Positions 1 through 6,593 of a stretch of 9,312 nucleotides of DNA are shown one piece after another (positions within the stretch are counted from its first letter, which is position 1; every line of letters starts with the position of its first letter). The notes beneath the pieces were generated by a model. The model saw only the letters and a list, made by a program, of their open reading frames with translations, ran no database searches and had not been told where the DNA came from. A program made the position numbers and the translations under genes. The DNA is from Comamonadaceae bacterium (lineage in GTDB: Bacteria > Pseudomonadota > Gammaproteobacteria > Burkholderiales > Burkholderiaceae_C), in assembly GCA_947469815.1 (NCBI GenBank), contig CANIRI010000069.1, forward strand, positions 1-9,312, written 5' to 3'.

Positions 1-809
1 ACCGCGTGGCCAACGGCTTCAATCATGCGGCGAACCTCCCGGTTGCGCCCCTCGGAAATGGTGACCCGGTACCAACAGTTGGAGCCCTCGCCCCCGCCGT
101 CTTCAACCGTGCCGAACTGCGCCATGCCATCGTCCAACATCACGCCGGACAACAAGGTTTTCTTCTCTTCGGCACTCAGGGCCCCGAGAACGCGCACGGC
201 ATATTCCCGCTCCAAACCGAATCGGGGGTGCATCAGCTTGTTGGCCAGATCGCCGGAGCTGGTGAAAAGCAGCAGGCCCTCGGTGTTCAGGTCCAGGCGC
301 CCGACCGACTGCCATTTACCTTGGAGCAACTTGGGCAGGCGGCGAAAAACCGTGGGGCGGTTTTGCGGATCGTCGTGGGTGACGACCTCCCCCGCAGGCT
401 TGTGATAAGCGATCACGCGGGCTGCAGGCGGATCAATGCGGAAGCGAATCGGCTTGCCATTGACCTTGATGGTGTCGCCAAACTGGATCCGCTGCCCGAT
501 ATGCGCAGGCTCGTTGTTGACGGAGATACGCCCCTCCAAGATGAGTTGCTCCATCTCCAAGCGGGAACCCATGCCCGACTGGGCCAGCACCTTATGCAGC
601 TTGGGCGTCTCAACCTGCGGGGCCAAAACACGCTTGGTGGCCGGTTCGTCAAGCCCGCCCGCATCTTCTGCGTCGAACTGACCCGAAATAATGTCCAAAA
701 ATGGACTCGGGTGGGCTGGCTGCGCTGTCGCCGGATCAACCGGCAAGGCATCCTCGGACATGGCGATGGCGTCCACATCGGGATCGGGCGTGATTTCGGG
801 GTGATTCAT
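1..809 (-). CDS. rluB: 23S rRNA pseudouridine synthase RluB, 3' end cut by window start
   Basis: This is an RsuA/RluB-family pseudouridine synthase, which isomerises a uridine of 23S rRNA (U2605 in E. coli) to pseudouridine in the cytoplasm. The 269 codons present read without a break from ATG at 809. Residues 1-69 are an acidic, low-complexity extension. An S4 RNA-binding domain follows at about 70-120 ([14 protein letters not shown] onward). The catalytic domain contains [13 protein letters not shown] at 170-182, with the catalytic Asp at 173, and a later GRNREVRRM motif at 254-262 typical of the family. The start overlaps the scpB stop as ATGA (806-809), so translation is probably coupled and both genes share one transcript. 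RluB rather than RluE or RsuA is inferred from the S4 domain, the motif wording and the scpB neighbour. The C-terminus lies beyond base 1. Confidence 0.93.
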   Translation of the reverse strand, partial: MNHPEITPDPDVDAIAMSEDALPVDPATAQPAHPSPFLDIISGQFDAEDAGGLDEPATKRVLAPQVETPKLHKVLAQSGMGSRLEMEQLILEGRISVNNEPAHIGQRIQFGDTIKVNGKPIRFRIDPPAARVIAYHKPAGEVVTHDDPQNRPTVFRRLPKLLQGKWQSVGRLDLNTEGLLLFTSSGDLANKLMHPRFGLEREYAVRVLGALSAEEKKTLLSGVMLDDGMAQFGTVEDGGGEGSNCWYRVTISEGRNREVRRMIEAVGHA

Positions 810-1441
810 ACTGGGTTTTCAGTCCAAGGTGATACCGCTGGATCGGCTTGGGCCACCCCAGTGTCGGTAAATGGCAGTTCGGCGCTGGCGGCGTCATCGC
901 CACTGATTAACTGACCCAGCGCTTCGCCCTCACTGCCTGGCGCGGTCAGAGCAGGAAGCTCTTTCAGCGACGCCAGCCCGAGGTCATCTAAAAATTGCCG
1001 AGTCGTGGCCAGCAAGGCCGGGCGGCCAACCGATTCACGGTGGCCAACCGTCTCCACCCAACCCCGGTCTTCCAACTGACGCAGCAATTGGGAGTGGACG
1101 GTGACGCCACGGATTTCTTCGATATCACCACGCGTTACCGGTTGGCGGTAGGCAATGATGGCCAGGGTTTCGAGCACCGCACGGCTATAGCGCGGGGGCT
1201 TCTCGGGGTGCAATTTTTCAAGGTAATGCGCCAAGTCGGGGTGGCTTTGGAAGCGCCAGCCGCTGGCTACCTCGGTCAGTTGCAAGCCGCGCTCAGCCCA
1301 TTCGCCACGAATCTCGTCCAGATAATCCCGCAGCTGCGGCTCCTCCAAAGCCTCGTCGAACAAGGTGCGCAGATCGCGCATCTGCATGGGCTGATCCGCG
1401 CACAAAAGCGCAGCCTCCAGTACACGCTTGGCATCGAGCAT
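806..1441 (-). CDS. scpB: Segregation and condensation protein B (ScpB)
   Basis: ScpB is the winged-helix (kite) subunit of the SMC-ScpAB condensin, which compacts and segregates the chromosome; it binds ScpA as a dimer. The 211-residue protein has the usual two winged-helix domains: an N-terminal one at about 1-78 and a second at about 85-155. The second contains the family signature [22 protein letters not shown] (about 91-112), written here as [14 protein letters not shown] then [19 protein letters not shown] (137-147) follows, and the C-terminal 50 residues are a variable acidic tail. ATG at 1441 is preceded by AAGGA (1447-1451) with a 5-base spacer, which supports this start. scpA is not adjacent. 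The upstream gene is rluD and the downstream gene is rluB, coupled by ATGA. Length is near the family norm of about 180-250 residues. Confidence 0.95.
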   Translation of the reverse strand: MLDAKRVLEAALLCADQPMQMRDLRTLFDEALEEPQLRDYLDEIRGEWAERGLQLTEVASGWRFQSHPDLAHYLEKLHPEKPPRYSRAVLETLAIIAYRQPVTRGDIEEIRGVTVHSQLLRQLEDRGWVETVGHRESVGRPALLATTRQFLDDLGLASLKELPALTAPGSEGEALGQLISGDDAASAELPFTDTGVAQADPAVSPWTENPV

Positions 1442-1586
1442 AGATTTCCTTCATGACATTGGTCCGTGGCCCAAGCTCCGAATGAAGTAGGTCAGAGTGG
1501 GAGCCGCGGGGTACGCTGCACCTCGGGCTCAATCTGCACGCGCATAGTTCGCGCGGCGCGAGAGCCGGATTGCGTGCCGTAGGCCG

Positions 1587-2621
1587 TCAACCCGGAGGTG
1601 TTAAATCATTGTATCCCAGCCCCTGTGAGGCCAACACCGCCAGAAACCCAGTCGGCGGCGCTGCCTCGAAGCGCAGCCGCTTGGCTGTTACAGGGTGCGC
1701 GAAGCCCAGACGGAACGCGTGGAGCGCCTGCCCCGCCAAGCCGGACGCGGGCTTGCCGCCGTAGACGGTATCGCCCACCAATGGATGGCCCATTTCCGCC
1801 ATGTGTACGCGGATTTGGTGCGTGCGGCCGGTATGCAAAACGCAGCGCACTAAACAGAACTGCCCGTTGTCTGCCAGCACATGGATGTCAGTGGCCGCCG
1901 TTTTGCCGGATTGGCGGGCCAGGTCTACGACCGCCATACGCAGGCGGTTGCGCGGGTCCCGGCCTATCGCGCTCTGCGCATGCCAAAGCGGCCCGTGAGA
2001 CCAGTGGCCGTGGGCAATGGCCAGGTACTCCCGGTCCACTTCGCGTGCCGCGATGGCTGCAACCAGCGCGTCCATCGCAATTCGGTTGCGCGCCACCACC
2101 ATCAGGCCGCTGGTGTCTTTGTCCAGCCGGTGCACGATACCCGCGCGCGGCACGTCCATCAGCGCACTGTCCAGGGCCAGCAAACCATTGAGCAGCGTAC
2201 CGCTCCAATTACCAGGCGCCGGATGCACCACCAGGCCCACGGGCTTGTTGATAACCAGTACATCAGCATCGCGGTAGACCACATCGAGCGCCATGGGCTC
2301 CGGTTTGAAAGCAGTGCTTTGGGGCGTCGGCTGCAGGCTGATTTGCATCCGGTCGTCGCAGCGCACCGTGGCAGACTGTTTGCCGGCAATGCGGTCGTTG
2401 AGGGTCACGTGCCCGGCCTCAATCAGCTGCTGCAAATAGCTGCGTGAGAACTCAGGCACCACCTCCGCCAAGGCTTTATCCAATCGAATACCGTGCTGTC
2501 CTGGCCCCAGAACCACACGCCGCAGCTCCACCGTATCGCCGTGCAGATCCGTGTCATCGAGCCCGCTTTCGAGGGGGTCGGTGGCTATACTGCTGCGCTT
2601 ATCTTCCAAGGAATGTTTCAT
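1587..2621 (-). CDS. rluD: 23S rRNA pseudouridine synthase RluD (RluA family)
   Basis: RluD makes pseudouridines in helix 69 of 23S rRNA (1911, 1915 and 1917 in E. coli), which matters for ribosome assembly. From ATG at 2621 the protein is 344 residues. An S4 domain spans about 44-90 (GIRLDKALAEVVPEFSRSYL), and the catalytic RluA-type domain runs from about 110. The motif HRLDKDTSGLMVVARN (164-179) carries the catalytic Asp at 167, and RTHQIRVHMAEMGHPLVGD is the conserved C-terminal signature. The gene diverges from bamD, the same pairing as in E. coli, which supports RluD over RluC. The start is uncertain: ATG 2621 sits in a CATG shared with the bamD start and has no clear ribosome site. GTG at 2531 (314 residues) matches the E. 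coli N-terminus better in length. The reading frame stays open further upstream, but that part is antisense to bamD. No pgeF follows, unlike in E. coli. Confidence 0.93.
   Translation of the reverse strand: MKHSLEDKRSSIATDPLESGLDDTDLHGDTVELRRVVLGPGQHGIRLDKALAEVVPEFSRSYLQQLIEAGHVTLNDRIAGKQSATVRCDDRMQISLQPTPQSTAFKPEPMALDVVYRDADVLVINKPVGLVVHPAPGNWSGTLLNGLLALDSALMDVPRAGIVHRLDKDTSGLMVVARNRIAMDALVAAIAAREVDREYLAIAHGHWSHGPLWHAQSAIGRDPRNRLRMAVVDLARQSGKTAATDIHVLADNGQFCLVRCVLHTGRTHQIRVHMAEMGHPLVGDTVYGGKPASGLAGQALHAFRLGFAHPVTAKRLRFEAAPPTGFLAVLASQGLGYNDLTPPG
2586..2591 (+). promoter_or_regulatory. Candidate -10 box for bamD
   Basis: TATACT matches the sigma-70 -10 consensus at five of six positions and would place a transcript start near 2597, about 23 bases before the bamD ATG. 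I see no convincing -35 box at the right distance; the region around 2563-2570 reads CCGCTTTC. On the opposite strand the same bases give TATAGC (2589 to 2584), so this spot could also serve rluD if that gene starts further in, but a good partner -35 is missing there too. Confidence 0.35.
2608..2612 (+). promoter_or_regulatory. Ribosome binding site of bamD
   Basis: AAGGA lies 7 bases before the ATG at 2620. It decides the bamD start: the reading frame is open from an ATG at 2551, but only the 2620 start has this site and puts a lipoprotein signal peptide at the very N-terminus. Confidence 0.75.
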
Positions 2622-3450
2622 GATCTTGAGCGGCAAATTATCAGCGCTGTGGGGTGATGCAGGCCGAGTCGGCTTGCTGAAGTCGCTGGCACTGGTCATG
2701 CTGGCAGCTGTCATCAGTTCTTGCTCCACTGCTTTGGTCGACAAAACGTTGGGCATGACGCCGGCCCAGTTGTACGCCGAGGCCAAAGACGAGATGTCCA
2801 ACCAACAGATCGAAAAAGCCATCGGCTTGTACGAAAAGCTGGAAGCCCGCGCCGCCGGCACGCCGCTGGCGCTGCAGGCGCAGTTGGACAAGGCCTACGC
2901 CTACTACCTGACGCGCGAGCCGGTGATGGCGCTGGCCACCATTGACCGGTTTATCCGGATGAACCCCGCCAGCCCGGCGCTTGACTACGCCTTTTACCTC
3001 AAGGGCGTCGTCTCATTCAACAACGATCTGGGCATGTTCGGGCGCTACACCGGCCAGGATTTGGCCGAGCGGGACCAAAAAGCCGCCCGCGAATCGTTCG
3101 AGGCTTTTCGCGAACTGGTGGCACGATTCCCGCAGTCCCGCTACGCCGAAGATGCGCGCCAGCGCATGGGTTTCACGGTGTCTGCACTGGCCAAGTACGA
3201 CGTGGTCGTAGCCAAATACTATTTCCGCCGTGGGGCTTACTTAGCGGCCATCAACCGTGCCCAAAATGCGGTGTCCGAGTACCGCAATGTGCCGGCGGTC
3301 GAGGATGCATTGTTCTTGATTTACAAGTCCTACGATGTCATGGGTTTACCCGCCATGCGGGACGATGCAAGGCGGGTGCTGGCCGCCAGTTTCCCGGATT
3401 CCCAGTACCTGGGCCCTGCTGGAGAAGGTGACGACTGGCTGAAGCGCTAG
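2620..3450 (+). CDS. bamD: Outer-membrane protein assembly factor BamD (ComL) lipoprotein
   Basis: BamD is the essential periplasm-facing lipoprotein of the BAM complex that folds beta-barrel proteins into the outer membrane, working with BamA. The 276-residue product starts with a signal peptide: Lys21, a hydrophobic stretch SLALVMLAAV (22-31), and a lipobox ISSC with the lipidated Cys at 35. Ser follows the Cys, which favours outer-membrane sorting. The mature part is a TPR-like helical repeat protein. Segments matching E. coli BamD include AYAYY (92-96), ATIDRFIRMNP (106-116), FPQSRYAEDA (170-179) and KYYFRRGAYLAAINR (199-213). The usual length is about 245-280. It diverges from rluD. Its stop TAG (3448-3450) overlaps the yoaA stop tail to tail through CTAG, leaving no room for a separate terminator between them. 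Confidence 0.96.
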   Translation: MILSGKLSALWGDAGRVGLLKSLALVMLAAVISSCSTALVDKTLGMTPAQLYAEAKDEMSNQQIEKAIGLYEKLEARAAGTPLALQAQLDKAYAYYLTREPVMALATIDRFIRMNPASPALDYAFYLKGVVSFNNDLGMFGRYTGQDLAERDQKAARESFEAFRELVARFPQSRYAEDARQRMGFTVSALAKYDVVVAKYYFRRGAYLAAINRAQNAVSEYRNVPAVEDALFLIYKSYDVMGLPAMRDDARRVLAASFPDSQYLGPAGEGDDWLKR

Positions 3451-5468
3451 GTAGCAGTCGGCGGGGCCGCAGTCGCGGAGGGCGCGGCCAATTCGGCCAG
3501 TGCGTTCTTCCAATCCGTAGCGTCACGCAGGCGGCGCATAGGCGGCAGCGCTTGCAGCAGTTTTTTCCCATAGGCCCGTGTATGTAAGCGGGTATCGCAC
3601 ACCACCAGAATTCCCCGGTCACTCTCCCCCCGGATCAAGCGGCCCGCGCCCTGCTTGAGCACCATCGCGGCGTGCGGCAAATGGATATCTTTGAAGGCCT
3701 TGCCCCCTGCCGCCGTGCAAGCCTCTGTCTGGGCGCGCACCAGCGGATCATCGGGCGGGGCAAATGGCAGCTTGTCGATGATCAGCAACTGCAGCACATC
3801 ACCGGCCAGATCAATACCCTCCCAAAACGAAGCCGAGGCCACCAACACCGCGCCTGGACCTGGCGCCGCAGCCCGCGCCGTAAAACGCTCCAACAGCTCG
3901 CGCTTGGACGCATCGCCCTGGGCGAGAACTTCCAAGCCACCAGCTTCCTGGCGCGCCATGAACACCTGCAACGCCTTGCTCACCGCCTGCACCGCCCGCA
4001 GTGTCGTGGTCAGCACCAGTGTTTTGCCGCCAATGTGCATGGCTGCTTCCGCAACAAGTGCTGCAACCGCCACACTGTGTTCGGGGTGCGCGGGTTCTGG
4101 AAATTCCTGCGGGACGTAGAGCGCCGCCTGCCGCGCGTAATCAAAAGGGCTTTCCACCCGCAGCGTGCGCGCGCCTTCCAGGCCGCAAGGCTCGACAAAC
4201 CAGCGCAAAGCCTCATCGGTACCCAACGTTGCCGACGTGAAAATCCAGGCCCTGCTGGCATGGTCGGTCATGGCCACATGCTGGCGCATCACCGCGCTGA
4301 TATTCAAAGGCGAGGCACAAATCCGCACTTGGGTGCCGACTTCCACCCACTGCACCATCCCATTCGGCGCTGTCCCCGCGAACCCTGCCACTTGCTGGTG
4401 CAGCGTCTGGGCGCGCTGGGACAGCAATTGCATGGACACGTGGGCGTCCGCCAAAAGATCCAGACAAGTCCGCGCCGCCTCCAAAGCGGCAGCCACGCGG
4501 CCCAGCGCTGCAACCCAGATCAGGCTATCGACACCCTCGGGAGCGCCGTCAACCCATGGCAGGCGCTGGGGATTTGTCGGCTCGCCAAACAGTGCAGCCA
4601 CCGCTTTAACGGATTGCGACAGGGCGCCAGACAGCCCGTGCCAATCGGCAAAACCGCGCTGCGGCCCCTGGGCTTGGCGTAACAAATCAGCGGCCAAGCG
4701 CTTCCAGGCAGCGGTGCCGGTTTGCACCGCTAAAAACTGCAGTCCGACGGCATTGATCTGGTGCGCTTCGTCAAATACCACCACACTGGCGCTGGGAAGC
4801 AACTCGGCCACACCCGACTCGCGGACCTGCAAATCGGCAAAAAACAGGTGGTGGTTGACCACCACCACATCAGCACCCAAGGCGGTGCGACGCGCTATGT
4901 TCACGTGGCACTGCGCCGCGCGCACACACGACGTGCCCAAGCAGTTGTCACGGGTTGAGGTGATTAAGGGCAAGAGCGGCGAGGCCTCGTCCAGCGCGGG
5001 CAACTCGGCCACATCACCGCTGGCGGATCGCTGCGCCCACAAGCGCACCTCCCCCAGCAATCGCTGCTGCGCTACAGGCAGGTGCGCGGCAGTTCCACCT
5101 GCGAAGGCGTCATCCAAACGCTGCAAACACAGGTAGCTGCTGCGACCCTTGAGCTGCGCAAGCCGAACCGGTACACCCAGGCTTGCCGCCAAGCGTGGGA
5201 TATCGCGCAAAAAAAGCTGGTCTTGCAAAGCCTTGGTGGCCGTGGACACCAGCACCCGCGCGCCGCTCAGCAGGGCCGGTGCCAGATAAGCGAATGTTTT
5301 ACCCACACCCGTCCCGGCCTCGACCACCAAGGCACCGCCGCCCTGCACGGTACGCGCCACGGCCAGCGCCATATCGGTCTGACCCGCGCGCGGTACAAAT
5401 CCCGGCAGGTCCCGCACCAAGGGCCCGTCTGGCGCGAAGACCTGGCGCACGGCGGAAATCAGCGGCAC
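3447..5468 (-). CDS. yoaA: YoaA-like XPD/DinG-family iron-sulfur DNA helicase
   Basis: This is a superfamily 2, 5'-3' ATP-dependent DNA helicase of the XPD/DinG family. E. coli YoaA works with the polymerase III chi subunit (HolC) in repairing stalled or damaged forks. The 673-residue protein shows, in order: a Q-motif region PRAGQTDMA (26-34); Walker A AGTGVGKT (51-58); four spaced cysteines C114, C176, C181 and C187 that should hold a 4Fe-4S cluster; VVNHHLFFADL (203-213); a DEAH box (233-236); FTSATLG (410-416); SFWEGIDLAGD (547-557); and QGAGRLIRG (606-614). Wording and length fit YoaA (about 640) better than DinG, for example FAPDG near the N-terminus and DNCLG at the cluster. The start codon is GTG, 12 bases after the upstream repeat-protein gene, so it is probably the last gene of the zapE operon. 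The C-terminal tail is an Ala/Pro/Thr stretch. Confidence 0.9.
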   Translation of the reverse strand: MPLISAVRQVFAPDGPLVRDLPGFVPRAGQTDMALAVARTVQGGGALVVEAGTGVGKTFAYLAPALLSGARVLVSTATKALQDQLFLRDIPRLAASLGVPVRLAQLKGRSSYLCLQRLDDAFAGGTAAHLPVAQQRLLGEVRLWAQRSASGDVAELPALDEASPLLPLITSTRDNCLGTSCVRAAQCHVNIARRTALGADVVVVNHHLFFADLQVRESGVAELLPSASVVVFDEAHQINAVGLQFLAVQTGTAAWKRLAADLLRQAQGPQRGFADWHGLSGALSQSVKAVAALFGEPTNPQRLPWVDGAPEGVDSLIWVAALGRVAAALEAARTCLDLLADAHVSMQLLSQRAQTLHQQVAGFAGTAPNGMVQWVEVGTQVRICASPLNISAVMRQHVAMTDHASRAWIFTSATLGTDEALRWFVEPCGLEGARTLRVESPFDYARQAALYVPQEFPEPAHPEHSVAVAALVAEAAMHIGGKTLVLTTTLRAVQAVSKALQVFMARQEAGGLEVLAQGDASKRELLERFTARAAAPGPGAVLVASASFWEGIDLAGDVLQLLIIDKLPFAPPDDPLVRAQTEACTAAGGKAFKDIHLPHAAMVLKQGAGRLIRGESDRGILVVCDTRLHTRAYGKKLLQALPPMRRLRDATDWKNALAELAAPSATAAPPTAT

Positions 5469-5480
5469 GCGGACTTCAAT

Positions 5481-6593
5481 TCAGGGAGACGCCGGCAACG
5501 GTGCCGACTGGGAACCTTTTTGTTCCCGCAAGCGCCGATCACGCTCCGCGATGCGTTCTTCCAACTCCAGCTGCTTGCGGGCAAAAGCGGATTCTTTTTG
5601 CTGAACCGCCGCGGGCACCGGCGCACTGGGCGCAGGTTTACTGGCCGCTTTGAGTGGCACCGCAATCACCGTCGCGCTGTGGGATGCGCGCTTATCGTCT
5701 AAGGCGCGCTGCCGCGCCTGCGGCCCAGAAGCTTCGGATGCAGAAGCCGCCACTGCCGCATGCTCCGCACGCTTCTGCTCCAGAGCGCGTTGCTTGGCGT
5801 CCGCTGCGGGAACCCCAGACGCGGATGCAGCCACCGCCGCGTGCTCCGCGCGCTTCTGCTCCAAAGCCCGTTGTTTGGCCTGCGGCCCAGAAGCCTCAGA
5901 CGCGGAAGCCGCCACCTCCGCGTGCGCAGCGCGCTTGTCTTGCAGGGCGCGGGCTTTTTCCTCTTGGGCGGTAGCAGCGGTTGCATCGGCAGCCACCGCA
6001 GCATGTTCCGCTTGCTTCTCTAAACGCAAACGCTCTTTTTCAGCCTGCGCGGCGGCCCGTTCCTGCGCCTCTTGTTCCAGTTCGGCGCGATCTTGCGAGC
6101 GCTGCGCGCGGTCTGCCTCGCGCTGCGCCCGCTCAGCGACACGCACTTGCCGCTCCAACTCCTCCGATTCGCGCTCCGCGTTGCGTTGCTTGCGGTCGTC
6201 CTCCCGCTGCGCACGATCGGCCAGACGCGCTTGCCGCTCCAACTCCTGTTGGGCCGCAGTTTCACGCCGAAGCTGATCAGTGCGCACCGCTTCTTGCTCC
6301 AGCAGTGCGCGCTGTTGTTGCGATATGGCCAGCTCCTGCTTCGCGATAGCGGCTAATGCCGTGCGCCGCGATCGGGCTACATCAGCCCTGCAGGCGTTGA
6401 CCACAAAACGGCGGTAGCAGGCGCCGTCCATTCGGTTATGTTCAAGGTTGACCGTCTCGCGCTGAAGCTGCAGAACATCCATCTGGGCAGACAACTCCGG
6501 ATCAGAAATTTCGGCCGCTGCAGTCAGCGTCGGTAATGCAGCACAAGCCAGCCCCAAGGCGACAAAGAACCAGCAGAAATGGCGCAAGTTCAT
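5481..6593 (-). CDS. Exported helical protein with 27-residue tandem repeats, function unknown
   Basis: I do not recognise a named function. The 370-residue product begins with a Sec-type signal peptide: Arg4, hydrophobic 6-20, and a likely cut after TAAA near 27. A short conserved-looking segment with two cysteines, C59 and C68 (ACYRRFVVNAC), could form a disulfide in the periplasm. I recall similar two-cysteine, charged-helix proteins in betaproteobacteria, but cannot check this. Residues about 75-190 are almost pure charged helix rich in Arg, Glu, Gln and Ala, including two related runs, ELERQARLADRAQRE (117-131) and ELERQVRVAERAQRE (145-159). Residues 191-310 are 27-residue repeats joined by Ala/Ser/Gly/Pro linkers. 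A Pro/Ala stretch and a final charged helix (335-358) close the protein. It overlaps zapE by ATGA and lies 12 bases before yoaA. An envelope role is only an inference from the signal peptide. Confidence 0.85.
   Translation of the reverse strand: MNLRHFCWFFVALGLACAALPTLTAAAEISDPELSAQMDVLQLQRETVNLEHNRMDGACYRRFVVNACRADVARSRRTALAAIAKQELAISQQQRALLEQEAVRTDQLRRETAAQQELERQARLADRAQREDDRKQRNAERESEELERQVRVAERAQREADRAQRSQDRAELEQEAQERAAAQAEKERLRLEKQAEHAAVAADATAATAQEEKARALQDKRAAHAEVAASASEASGPQAKQRALEQKRAEHAAVAASASGVPAADAKQRALEQKRAEHAAVAASASEASGPQARQRALDDKRASHSATVIAVPLKAASKPAPSAPVPAAVQQKESAFARKQLELEERIAERDRRLREQKGSQSAPLPASP
5664..6023 (-). repeat. Coding tandem repeat, 81-bp period, about 4.5 units
   Basis: Within the exported helical protein, histidines 197, 224, 251, 278 and 305 are exactly 27 residues apart. 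Units begin at residues 191, 218, 245, 272 and 299; the first and last are degenerate and the middle three (5700-5942) are close copies. A typical unit is EQKRAEHAAVAASAS followed by EASGPQAKQRAL. The second and fourth units share the linker ASEASGPQA, while the third has ASGVPAADA. Over the compared blocks the copies differ at the DNA level mostly in synonymous positions. Confidence 0.9.

Noticed and set aside
6..914. 302-codon plus-strand open frame at the window start
   Set aside because: It is antisense to rluB and the end of scpB, both recognisable by motif.
1530..1560. GC-rich inverted repeat (CGCGC / GCGCG) between rluD and scpB as a terminator
   Set aside because: Only a 5-bp stem with a 7-base loop and no T run; expected by chance in such GC-rich sequence.
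2622..2891. 90-codon upstream extension of the rluD frame
   Set aside because: It lies entirely antisense to bamD and has no RluD-like sequence.
3440..3480. Intrinsic terminator between bamD and yoaA
   Set aside because: The stops overlap and I see no hairpin followed by a T run on either strand.
3672..4682. Long plus-strand open frame (336 codons) opposite yoaA
   Set aside because: It is antisense to a helicase with all its motifs intact, its product is rich in His, Arg and Gln with no family features, and other shadow frames overlap it; typical of high-GC DNA.
5700..5942. Regularly spaced repeats that might be taken for a CRISPR array
   Set aside because: The 81-bp units are contiguous, contain no unique spacers, keep one reading frame and differ mostly at synonymous sites; no cas genes are present.
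5650..6276. Plus-strand 208-codon frame rich in Cys, Ala, Arg and Ser
   Set aside because: The apparent Cys-rich protein is just the complement of the Ala/Glu/Arg repeats of the minus-strand gene; no start signal or family.
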